In this document: piece by piece, positions 1-5,304 of the stretch
Numbering within the stretch: the first letter of the stretch is position 1
How the letters are laid out: the number at the start of each line of letters is the position of its first letter
NCBI GenBank assembly: GCA_027036755.1
Contig: JALWDV010000700.1
Location: forward strand, 1-7,539
Direction of reading: 5' to 3'
DNA: 7,539 nt
From: Anaerolineae bacterium
Lineage (GTDB): Bacteria; Chloroflexota; Anaerolineae; J102
Position numbers and translations under genes: made by a program
The notes under the pieces: model-generated
What the model was told of the DNA's origin: nothing
The model's input: the letters and a program-made list of their open reading frames with translations, nothing else
The model's database searches: none

Positions 1-264
1 GTGTCCGGGCCAGTCCAGCCATTGGCTTTCCACCAACCCGTCCCCCGCCCGCTCATAGACATGCACGCCGTCCGCATCATCAGCCAGATACACCCGCTCT
101 CCGGCCACGGTCACGGCCAGAGCTGCCCCGCCGAATTGGTCCACCTGCGTCAGCGATTGGGCTCGGGCCAGGGGCCCGCCCCGGGCCAGCCCCAGCCAGA
201 CCAGCGCGAACAGCGCGGCGACAGCCATCAGCCCCGCCAGCCAGCGATGGTTCCAGTGTTTCAT
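1..264 (-). CDS. Secreted beta-propeller-like protein, N-terminal part (runs off left edge)
   Basis: The frame stays open for 88 codons from ATG at 264-262 to the window edge, so the C-terminus is missing. Residues 1-35 form a clear signal peptide: a basic start (MKHWNHR), a hydrophobic core at about 9-27, and an Ala-Arg-Ala site that predicts cleavage after residue 35. The mature part begins with a segment at about 44-75 of the kind seen in LVIVD-type or similar beta-propeller blades (AVTVAGERVYLADDADGVHV). The protein is therefore probably exported and either released or surface-held. The start is fixed by a strong AGGAGAGGT site 7 bases upstream, and a consensus promoter lies further up. 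The export signal is clear. The propeller assignment rests on one partial repeat, and the function is unknown. Overlapping open frames on both strands here (1-477 plus, 80-424 minus) have no such signals. Confidence 0.78.
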   Translation of the reverse strand, partial: MKHWNHRWLAGLMAVAALFALVWLGLARGGPLARAQSLTQVDQFGGAALAVTVAGERVYLADDADGVHVYERAGDGLVESQWLDWPGH

Positions 265-440
265 AAACGCACCTCTCCTGAAAAGTCAAGAAGGTGGAAT
301 CGGAAAGGCGAGGCGATGGCGGCGACGATGAATTGTTCACCTTCCTCATTCCCAAAAAGACATATTTCCTTCCGTCGAACGATGAACTCTGAACCAAACG
401 CCCTGCGCTTACCCTGGCTAGCAATCATGCAACGCGCTTT
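265..440 (-). other. Predicted long 5' leader of the secreted propeller-like gene
   Basis: This is the stretch between the consensus promoter and the start codon, about 175 nt. It contains a possible long-range stem (CACCTTC at 338-344 with GAAGGTG at 290-296) ending shortly before the ribosome binding site. I do not recognise a known riboswitch, an attenuator with a T-tract, or a leader peptide. The length is unusual, but a role is not shown. Confidence 0.4.
271..279 (-). promoter_or_regulatory. Strong Shine-Dalgarno site of the secreted propeller-like gene
   Basis: On the minus strand the bases read AGGAGAGGT, followed by a short spacer and then ATG at 264-262. This close match to the anti-Shine-Dalgarno sequence at suitable spacing selects this start over the competing minus-strand frame that begins at 424. 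Confidence 0.8.
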
Positions 441-446
441 TCACTC

Positions 447-474
447 ATTATATTACCCCCCGCGCTTTTGTCAA
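447..474 (-). promoter_or_regulatory. Perfect-consensus housekeeping sigma promoter, minus strand
   Basis: The minus strand carries TTGACA (474-469) and TATAAT (452-447) separated by 16 bp. Both hexamers match the sigma-70/SigA consensus at every position. Transcription would start near 440 and read leftward into the signal-peptide gene at 264, giving a leader of about 175 nt. The spacer is one base shorter than optimal. Two perfect hexamers at near-ideal spacing, upstream of a gene in the right direction, are unlikely by chance, but no transcript data are available. Confidence 0.75.
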
Positions 475-496
475 TAGTTCATGTGTTCCCCTTTTC

Positions 497-621
497 GTAA
501 CTGCTAAGGTCATTGACCCCAATCATCCTCTTTTGTCACAAAGACGCGAAGGCATTCAAAAAAACTTTATCCATATTCCCTCCCATCCGTGTCGAATGGA
601 CGGGGATGCGTTAGCAGTTAC
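497..621. repeat. Inverted-repeat-bounded segment, GTAACTGCTAA ends (copy 1)
   Basis: GTAACTGCTAA at 497-507 is matched exactly, in inverse orientation, by TTAGCAGTTAC at 611-621, enclosing 103 bp. A second pair with the same ends lies at 758-868. The arrangement resembles the termini of a very small non-autonomous mobile element, but I see no target-site duplication and no coding capacity. Confidence 0.5.
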
Positions 622-714
622 ATTACGGAGGACACAGAGAAAAATATAAAGGGGTTCACGGAGAAAATCCTCTCTAATCCTTATCTTTTTCCTTCGCGCC
701 TTCGTATCTTCGTG
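537..714. repeat. Dispersed CTTCGCGCCTTCG-type intergenic repeat
   Basis: CACAAAGACGCGAAGG at 537-552 and the inversely oriented CCTTCGTATCTTCGTG at 699-714 match at 13 of 16 positions. The right side (691-715) closely resembles the arm at 7290-7319 in this same window. Between them lie ACACAGAGAAAAA and GTTCACGGAGAAAA, which belong to the same widespread class of intergenic repeat. When translated it gives spurious basic peptides such as the HEDTKARRKK string. Its function is unknown. Confidence 0.65.
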
Positions 715-730
715 GCCTTTTTTCAAGAAA

Positions 731-800
731 GCCAACGTTGGCATTACTGAAAAACCAGTAACTGCCAAGTTCGTTTTCGCTTGAATCAACCTGACAGGTT
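731..800. repeat. Cluster of three short palindromes
   Basis: GCCAACGTTGGC (731-742) is a perfect 12-bp palindrome. TTACTG (744-749) pairs with CAGTAA (756-761) across a 6-base loop. AACCTGACAGGTT (788-800) is a perfect palindrome around one central base. GCCAACGTT recurs near 7478 beside another repeat copy, which suggests dispersed repeat parts rather than operators. Confidence 0.5.
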
Positions 801-868
801 CCTTCGGCAGCAATTCAAAACCTTGCATGCTTCGTTGCTGGCTCCACCAGGCATACGTTAGCAGTTGC
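758..868. repeat. Inverted-repeat-bounded segment, GTAACTGCCAA ends (copy 2)
   Basis: GTAACTGCCAA at 758-768 (one mismatch to copy 1) is followed by the inverse motif TTAGCAGTTGC at 858-868. CGTTAGCAGTT is identical at 609-619 and 856-866. Length (111 bp) and orientation are similar to the 497-621 segment, but the interior sequences differ. Confidence 0.45.
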
Positions 869-949
869 AAATCATCACGAAAAACCGGAAGAAGCGCAAT
901 GACCCGCCCCTGGCGGCATTTGCGCTTTTTCTGCTTTAGGCGCAAAATA

Positions 950-1031
950 ATCGGCGTTCAGTCGTAAAAATGGAACACAGAAACATCTGATGCACTCAGA
1001 CTTTCGCAGTACCATGAGCGGATACGCCGAT
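950..1031. repeat. Short inverted repeat, ATCGGCGT / ACGCCGAT
   Basis: ATCGGCGT at 950-957 is exactly complementary to ACGCCGAT at 1024-1031, separated by 66 bp. It sits between two other repeat elements and may be the remains of another one. Eight bases across this distance is weak evidence alone. Confidence 0.3.
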
Positions 1032-1052
1032 AAGGAATGAAATTCCCTCGTT

Positions 1053-1160
1053 ACGTCATTCCGACGACAGCAGGGAGAAGGAATCTCCCAGGTGCGACGC
1101 GCTTACCACAGGTCTCAAGTGCGTCGCATCTTTCGGTCGCTGCGCCCCTCGAAATGACGT
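1053..1160. repeat. Nested-hairpin dispersed repeat (GTCATTTCGA type)
   Basis: The 108-bp element has imperfect inverted ends, ACGTCATTCCGA (1053-1064) and TCGAAATGACGT (1149-1160), matching at 11 of 12. Inside is a second stem, TGCGACGCGCTT (1093-1104) with AAGTGCGTCGCA (1117-1128), also 11 of 12, around a 12-base loop. The minus-strand wording (GTCATTTCGAGGGGCGCAGC, then GGGAGATTCCTTCTCCC) is that of a hairpin repeat scattered between genes in Chloroflexota, Bacteroidota and others. The two nested stems are directly visible; the family name rests on memory. Confidence 0.7.
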
Positions 1161-1168
1161 GAGAGAGA

Positions 1169-1229
1169 CGTAATGCGTGATTCGTGATGCGTGACGACTG
1201 ACCTCACGCATTACGCATTACGCATCACG
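1169..1229. repeat. Large inverted repeat built of GCGTAATGCGTGA-like units
   Basis: The arms at 1169-1194 and 1204-1229 are 26 bp each and complementary at 22 positions, around a 9-base loop. Each arm is a run of short units such as TAATGCGTGA and TTACGCAT. The repeat can encode part of a false N-terminus for radC, because a GTG at 1191 lies in its left arm and is in frame with radC. It would form a strong hairpin in a transcript reading into radC. Its role is unknown. Confidence 0.75.
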
Positions 1230-1328
1230 CCCGTTGCAGACTCGCCTGACGTTAGCTTTGCCAACCTTCAGCAACCAGCGATCATTCTATTTTCAAAGCA
1301 GGCTCTTTCATCGAACGCCGCGGTTATC

Positions 1329-2039
1329 ATGTCCGACGTCCAACAATCGAAGCCCACCTACACCATCCACGATCTGCCCGAGGGCACGCGACCGAGAGAG
1401 CGTCTGGCCAGGCTGGGGCCCGAGGCGCTGAGCGAGGCTGAGCTCATCGCCATCATCCTGCGCAGCGGCGCTCAAGGGATCAACGTCATCGATATGGCGA
1501 CCGATCTCATGCGCTATTATCGGACTCTGGATGCGCTGGCCCGGGCCAGCTTCACCGATCTGCAGCGGCATCATGGCATTGGCGAGGCCAAGGCGGCGCA
1601 GATTCTAGCGGCCATCGAGCTGGGGCGACGGGTGATGCGGGCCGCGCCGGAAGAGCGGCTGCGGGCCGATTCGCCCGAGATCGTGGCGCGGCTGTTGATG
1701 GCCGAGCTGGCGTATGTGGATCAGGAGTATGTCAAGGTGGTGCTCATCGACACGCGCAACCGGATCATCGCCACGCCCACCATCTACAAGGGCACGCTGA
1801 ATACGACCAGCATCCGCGTAGGCGAGATATTCAAGGAGGCCATCAAGAGCAACGCCGCCGCCATTATCATCGCCCACAATCACCCCAGCGGCGATCCTTC
1901 GCCCTCGCCCGAGGATGTTATTCTCACCCGGCGGATTGTGGATGCGGGCGCATTGCTGAACATCGATGTGCTGGATCATCTGATTTTGGGGCGCAACCGT
2001 TGGGTGAGCATGAAAGAACGGCGGTTGGGGTTCAAATGA
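1329..2039 (+). CDS. radC: RadC family protein (JAMM/MPN domain, UPF0758)
   Basis: This 236-residue protein matches the usual RadC length. Residues about 8-105 form the N-terminal region (LPEGTRPRERLARLGPEALS, then ELIAIILRSG) ending in a helix-hairpin-helix-like segment (HHGIGEAKAAQILAA, about 81-95). Residues about 115-236 form the MPN domain with an intact metal-binding JAMM motif: E166 in VGEIFKEA, H183 and H185 in HNHPSG, S193 and D196. RadC was once linked to DNA repair, but the original E. coli allele proved to be in recG, so the cellular role is unsettled. The ATG at 1329 is preferred over GTG at 1191: family similarity begins just after it, and the 46-residue extension is translated repeat and intergenic DNA. 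No good ribosome binding site or promoter is visible upstream. The stop overlaps the next gene. Confidence 0.95.
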   Translation: MSDVQQSKPTYTIHDLPEGTRPRERLARLGPEALSEAELIAIILRSGAQGINVIDMATDLMRYYRTLDALARASFTDLQRHHGIGEAKAAQILAAIELGRRVMRAAPEERLRADSPEIVARLLMAELAYVDQEYVKVVLIDTRNRIIATPTIYKGTLNTTSIRVGEIFKEAIKSNAAAIIIAHNHPSGDPSPSPEDVILTRRIVDAGALLNIDVLDHLILGRNRWVSMKERRLGFK

Positions 2040-3862
2040 TGGACGGGATGAACTGGCAGGCGATCTTCACGGCCACGGCGCTGCTGGTGAGCATCGGCAT
2101 GATCGCCAGCAGGCGCTTCGCCATGGAGTGGGTGGCGCTGGGCACGCTGGTCGTCCTTTATGTGGGCGGCGCGCTCAGCGCGGATGAAGCGCTGGCGGGA
2201 TTTTCCGCTTCGGCGACCATAACGTTGGCGGGCATCTATGTGGTGTCGGGCGGATTGAAGCGTTCGGGAGCCATTGCGCTCATCGGGCAATGGATGCTGG
2301 ACGCGGGCGGACGTTCGCCGCGGCGTCTATCCGGCATGATGTTTGTCGTCACCAGTCTGTTCTCGGCGTTCATGGCCAATCTGGCGGCGCTGGTGATCAT
2401 GTTGCCCCTGGGGTATCGGTTGAGCCGGGCCAGCAAGACGCCGTTGGGAAAGCTGCTTCTGCCTATCGGAACTTTTACGGCTCTGGGCGGTTATCTGACG
2501 CTGTTGGGCACCCCTGCCCACCTCATCGCTGCTGATATTTTGCATCAGCAAACGGGCATTCAGTTGGGGCTTCTCTCCATCGCCGTGGTGGGAGCGCCCA
2601 CGCTGCTTTTCAGTCTGGCCTGGGTGTTGGGCGTGGGACAAAAGTTGTTGCCCGACACAGGAGAACGTCCCGTGCAGGTGGGGCCTAATCTGCAAGAGCT
2701 GAGCAAAACCTACAAGATCGACGATATGTTTTATCGCTTGCGAGTGCGGGCAGGGTCGGATCTGGTGGGAAAGCGACTGCGGGAGCTGGGATTGCGAGAG
2801 CAATGGGATGTGACCATTGTGGGGGTCGCTCATCCCGGAGGCGCGCCATTCCGCCCCTGGCCCGATCTCATTCTGGAGGAGAATGACGAGATCGTGGTGC
2901 AAGGGAAACGCGCCGATATCCTGCAGCTCGCCTCTATTCATCATTTAGAGCCCAAAGGCTCGGCCTCGCTGGTGGATCTGGCCCGTTTGGCTCCGGCCAA
3001 GATGGAGCTGGCGGAGGCGCTGATCCCGCCCTATTCCTCGCTGGTGGGGAAGACTCTGGGGGAGTTGCAATTCGGCAAGCGCTACGGGCTGACGGTGTTG
3101 GCGATCTTGCGAGAGGGCGTCGCTTCGGCGCAGCGTTTGTCCGAAAAAACCTTACAGGCGGGTGACAGACTATTGGTGGAAGGAGCGCCCCGCCAGATTC
3201 AGGCCTTGCGCAAGGATGCAGAGATTATCATCCTCTCGCAATTGGGCGTGAAGCCCGAGGATGTAGTCAGCAAGCGTTCCAGGATCATGCTCCTGATCTT
3301 GTTTGGAGTCATCGTCCTCAGCGTTCTCCCCTGGTTTTCGCTGCCGATGGCGGCCATCGCCGGGGCGCTGGCGACGATCATCCTTGGCGCTGTGAGCCCC
3401 AAAGAGGCGTACGAGGATATAGACTGGGGCATTGTGATTTTCATTGCAGCGCTGTTGCCCCTGGGCGCGGCGATGAACAACTCGGGGTTGGCCGCGGCGA
3501 TGGGAGATGGTTTCGAGCTGTTTCTTTCGGGCATGAGTCCTTATGCGCTATTGGCTGCGCTGTTCACCATCAGTGTGTTGCTGACCCAGTTTCTCTCCAA
3601 CTCGGTGCTGGCTTTGGTGCTGACCCCAATCGCTATTTATCTTGCGCAAAGCATGGGCTTGCGCCCAGAGCCTTTCGTAATTGCGGTGATGGCGGGGGTT
3701 AGCGCCTCTTTCCTCACGCCTATCACCGATGTGATCTGCCTTTCGCTGCGAGCGCCGGGCAAATACAGCTTTGCAGATTATCTGAAGGTGAATCTGCCGC
3801 CCGTCATCTTTATGGGATTATCGGTGGTGCTGCTGACGCCCCTGGTTTGGCCGATGAGGTGA
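2036..3862 (+). CDS. SLC13/DASS-type anion transporter with two RCK_C (TrkA_C) domains
   Basis: This 608-residue inner-membrane protein has two hydrophobic halves (about 5-205 and 415-606) flanking a soluble insert. The insert holds two RCK_C/TrkA_C domains, at about 229-306 (FYRLRVRAGSDLVGKRLREL) and 320-403 (LIPPYSSLVGKTLGELQFG). This is the layout of bacterial SLC13-family permeases, which import sulfate, dicarboxylates or related anions, usually with sodium. The paired signature loops are recognisable but altered: ANL at 114-116, GTPAHL at 158-163, SNS at 521-523 and TPITDVIC at 561-568. The substrate cannot be assigned. The ATG at 2036 overlaps the radC stop as ATGA, which favours translational coupling; ATGs at 2039 and 2048 are alternatives. 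A TTG at 2000 lies inside radC and is unlikely. It converges on glycerate kinase, with no terminator visible in the 37-bp gap. Confidence 0.92.
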   Translation: MMDGMNWQAIFTATALLVSIGMIASRRFAMEWVALGTLVVLYVGGALSADEALAGFSASATITLAGIYVVSGGLKRSGAIALIGQWMLDAGGRSPRRLSGMMFVVTSLFSAFMANLAALVIMLPLGYRLSRASKTPLGKLLLPIGTFTALGGYLTLLGTPAHLIAADILHQQTGIQLGLLSIAVVGAPTLLFSLAWVLGVGQKLLPDTGERPVQVGPNLQELSKTYKIDDMFYRLRVRAGSDLVGKRLRELGLREQWDVTIVGVAHPGGAPFRPWPDLILEENDEIVVQGKRADILQLASIHHLEPKGSASLVDLARLAPAKMELAEALIPPYSSLVGKTLGELQFGKRYGLTVLAILREGVASAQRLSEKTLQAGDRLLVEGAPRQIQALRKDAEIIILSQLGVKPEDVVSKRSRIMLLILFGVIVLSVLPWFSLPMAAIAGALATIILGAVSPKEAYEDIDWGIVIFIAALLPLGAAMNNSGLAAAMGDGFELFLSGMSPYALLAALFTISVLLTQFLSNSVLALVLTPIAIYLAQSMGLRPEPFVIAVMAGVSASFLTPITDVICLSLRAPGKYSFADYLKVNLPPVIFMGLSVVLLTPLVWPMR

Positions 3863-3899
3863 TCTGAGCTAGTTCAGCGCCCGCACTTCCGCATGATCA

Positions 3900-5276
3900 T
3901 CAGGAAAAGACGAACACGAAGTAGAGATCGTTGACGTTGGTGCGGGTGGGGCCGGTCATCAACAGATCGCCAATGGTCTTGAGCCAGGGATAGGCGTTGT
4001 TGTCGTCCAGATGCTGCCGGGCGTCGAGGCCCGCGGCTTCTCCCCGGGCGCATGATGTGGCGTCGGCCACGCCTCCGGCTGCGTCGGTGGGGCCGTCCGC
4101 GCCGTCGGTGGCCAGGGTGACGATGACGATAGGGCCGGCCTCGGGAATGCGGGCCAGTTCGATGGCTGCGGCCAACGCCATCTCCTGGTTGCGCCCGCCT
4201 TGGCCGCGGCCGCGCAGAATGACGGTGGTTTCGCCGCCCAGGATGAGGCAGGCGGGCGGGGAAAGCGGGCGCTGGCGTGCGACGATCTCGCGTCCCAGCG
4301 CCACCAGAACTCGGGCGACTTCTCGGGCTTCGCCCTGCACGAAGGTGCTGAGGATTTGGGCCTGGAAGCCGCCAGTCTCAGCGGCCCGCTGCGCCGCCTC
4401 TGCTGCGATGCTGTTGTCGCCGATGATCACGTTTTGCACCCGGGCGAAGATGGGATCGTCGGGCTTGGGCGTATCGGGCAGAGCGCCCGCCAGCCCCTGC
4501 TGCAACCGATGGCGCACCGCCGCGGGCAGCCGCTCGCCCAGATGATATTTTTCGATGACGGCCCAGGCGTCGGCCCAGGTGGTGGGGTCGGGAACGGTGG
4601 GCCCGGAGGCGATGACGTGCAGCAGGCTGCCGACCACGTCGGAGAGGATGAGGCTGATGACGGTGGCGGGCGCGGCCAGCCGGGCCAATCGCCCGCCCTT
4701 CACCTGCGAGAGATGCTTGCGCACCGCGTTCATCTCATCGATGGATGCGCCGCAGGCGAGGAGCAGCTCGGTGGTGCGTTGCAGATCGGCCAGGGTGAGG
4801 CCCGGAGCGGGCAAGGTGAGAAGCGCAGAGCCGCCGCCGGAGATGAGGGTGATGATGAGATCGTCGGCGTCGGCTTTGCGGGCGATTTCCGTCAAGCGAC
4901 GGGCGGCGGCCACGCCCATGGCATCCGGCGTCGGATGCCCCGCCTCGACGACGGCCAGCCCCGCCAACGCGTCGGGCCGCTCGGGGCCATGTCCATATTT
5001 CGTGATCACAAGGCCGTCGTCGAGGCGGAGGCCCAGGCCCAGGGCGGCCTGGGCCATGGGCGTGGCCGCCTTGCCAAAGGCCAGCAAAAACACGCGCTTA
5101 TAATCGCGTAATCGATAGCTTCTATCCGCGACCAGCAGGCTATCGCCCGCGCGGCGCACGACCCGCTTCACCGCCGCGGCGGGATCAACCGCATCCAGCG
5201 CCGCGTCGAGGACGGGCAAAATCCGTTTGCGCCGTTGCGGATCGACGTCGAGGATATCGGGGCGAAAATGCGTCAT
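3900..5276 (-). CDS. gckA: Glycerate 2-kinase, class II (DUF4147 + MOFRL)
   Basis: The 458-residue cytoplasmic enzyme phosphorylates D-glycerate with ATP, giving 2-phosphoglycerate in the GckA/TtuD-type (GK-II) family, which feeds glycerate from glyoxylate, serine or sugar-acid routes into glycolysis. The N-terminal DUF4147 domain (about 18-255) shows AFGKAATPM (66-74), ISGGGSALL (145-153), MNAVRKHLSQVKGGRLA (182-198), LSDVVG (211-216) and IASGPTVPDP (222-231). The C-terminal MOFRL domain (about 345-452) shows GGET (347-350), GGRNQEMALA (360-369), ATDGADGPTDAAGG (389-402) and TGPTRTNVNDLY (441-452). The conserved Lys of GKA, Asp of SDV and Arg of GGRNQE, expected at the active site, are present. 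Length is normal. The ATG at 5276-5274 is the only reasonable start, since an in-frame TAG lies 15 bases upstream. It follows the VanW-family gene by 28 bp and is probably co-transcribed. Other family names are ttuD and garK-like; the symbol is by family resemblance. Confidence 0.94.
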   Translation of the reverse strand: MTHFRPDILDVDPQRRKRILPVLDAALDAVDPAAAVKRVVRRAGDSLLVADRSYRLRDYKRVFLLAFGKAATPMAQAALGLGLRLDDGLVITKYGHGPERPDALAGLAVVEAGHPTPDAMGVAAARRLTEIARKADADDLIITLISGGGSALLTLPAPGLTLADLQRTTELLLACGASIDEMNAVRKHLSQVKGGRLARLAAPATVISLILSDVVGSLLHVIASGPTVPDPTTWADAWAVIEKYHLGERLPAAVRHRLQQGLAGALPDTPKPDDPIFARVQNVIIGDNSIAAEAAQRAAETGGFQAQILSTFVQGEAREVARVLVALGREIVARQRPLSPPACLILGGETTVILRGRGQGGRNQEMALAAAIELARIPEAGPIVIVTLATDGADGPTDAAGGVADATSCARGEAAGLDARQHLDDNNAYPWLKTIGDLLMTGPTRTNVNDLYFVFVFS

Positions 5277-5286
5277 GGCCAGCGCC

Positions 5287-5301
5287 GGGCGCTACGCGCC
5301 C
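5287..5301 (-). other. Perfect hairpin in the gap before glycerate kinase
   Basis: GGGCGC (5287-5292) pairs exactly with GCGCCC (5296-5301) around a 3-base loop. It lies in the 28-bp spacer between the stop of the VanW-family gene and the kinase start. No T-tract follows on the minus strand, so it is not a typical intrinsic terminator. It sits where the kinase ribosome binding site would be and could modulate translation or mRNA decay. That role is inference only. Confidence 0.4.
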
Positions 5302-5304
5302 CCC

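Larger units (their letters stand above)
265..1328. other. About 1 kb gene-free divergent intergenic region, repeat mosaic
   Basis: The region separates the minus-strand secreted protein gene from the plus-strand radC gene. It holds the promoter and leader listed separately and then, from about 480 to 1230, a succession of inverted repeats of several types. The longest open frame (556-945, minus) has low-complexity basic sequence, starts and ends inside repeats, and reads through the common intergenic repeat at 691-715. I regard it as non-coding. No RNA gene was recognised. Confidence 0.7.

Noticed and set aside
80..424. 114-codon minus-strand frame competing with the secreted protein
   Set aside because: The alternative frame starting at 264 has a clear signal peptide and strong ribosome binding site; this one has neither.
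265..440. Possible riboswitch in the long leader
   Set aside because: No known aptamer core was recognised; only one loose 7-bp stem with a large loop is visible.
556..945. 129-codon minus-strand open frame
   Set aside because: It overlaps several inverted repeats, translates the common CTTCGCGCCTTCG-type element into a basic low-complexity string, shows no recognisable domain, and starts within low-complexity sequence.
480..1230. Possible CRISPR array
   Set aside because: Repeats are of different types, alternate in orientation and lack regular repeat-spacer spacing; no cas genes are present.
3863..3899. Possible bidirectional terminator (CTGA...TCAG) between convergent genes
   Set aside because: The stem is only four base pairs and no T-tract follows on either strand.
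4200..5111. 303-codon plus-strand frame opposite glycerate kinase
   Set aside because: It is a shadow of GC-rich codon usage: Gly/Asp/Ala/Gln-rich with no domain, opposite a fully recognisable enzyme.
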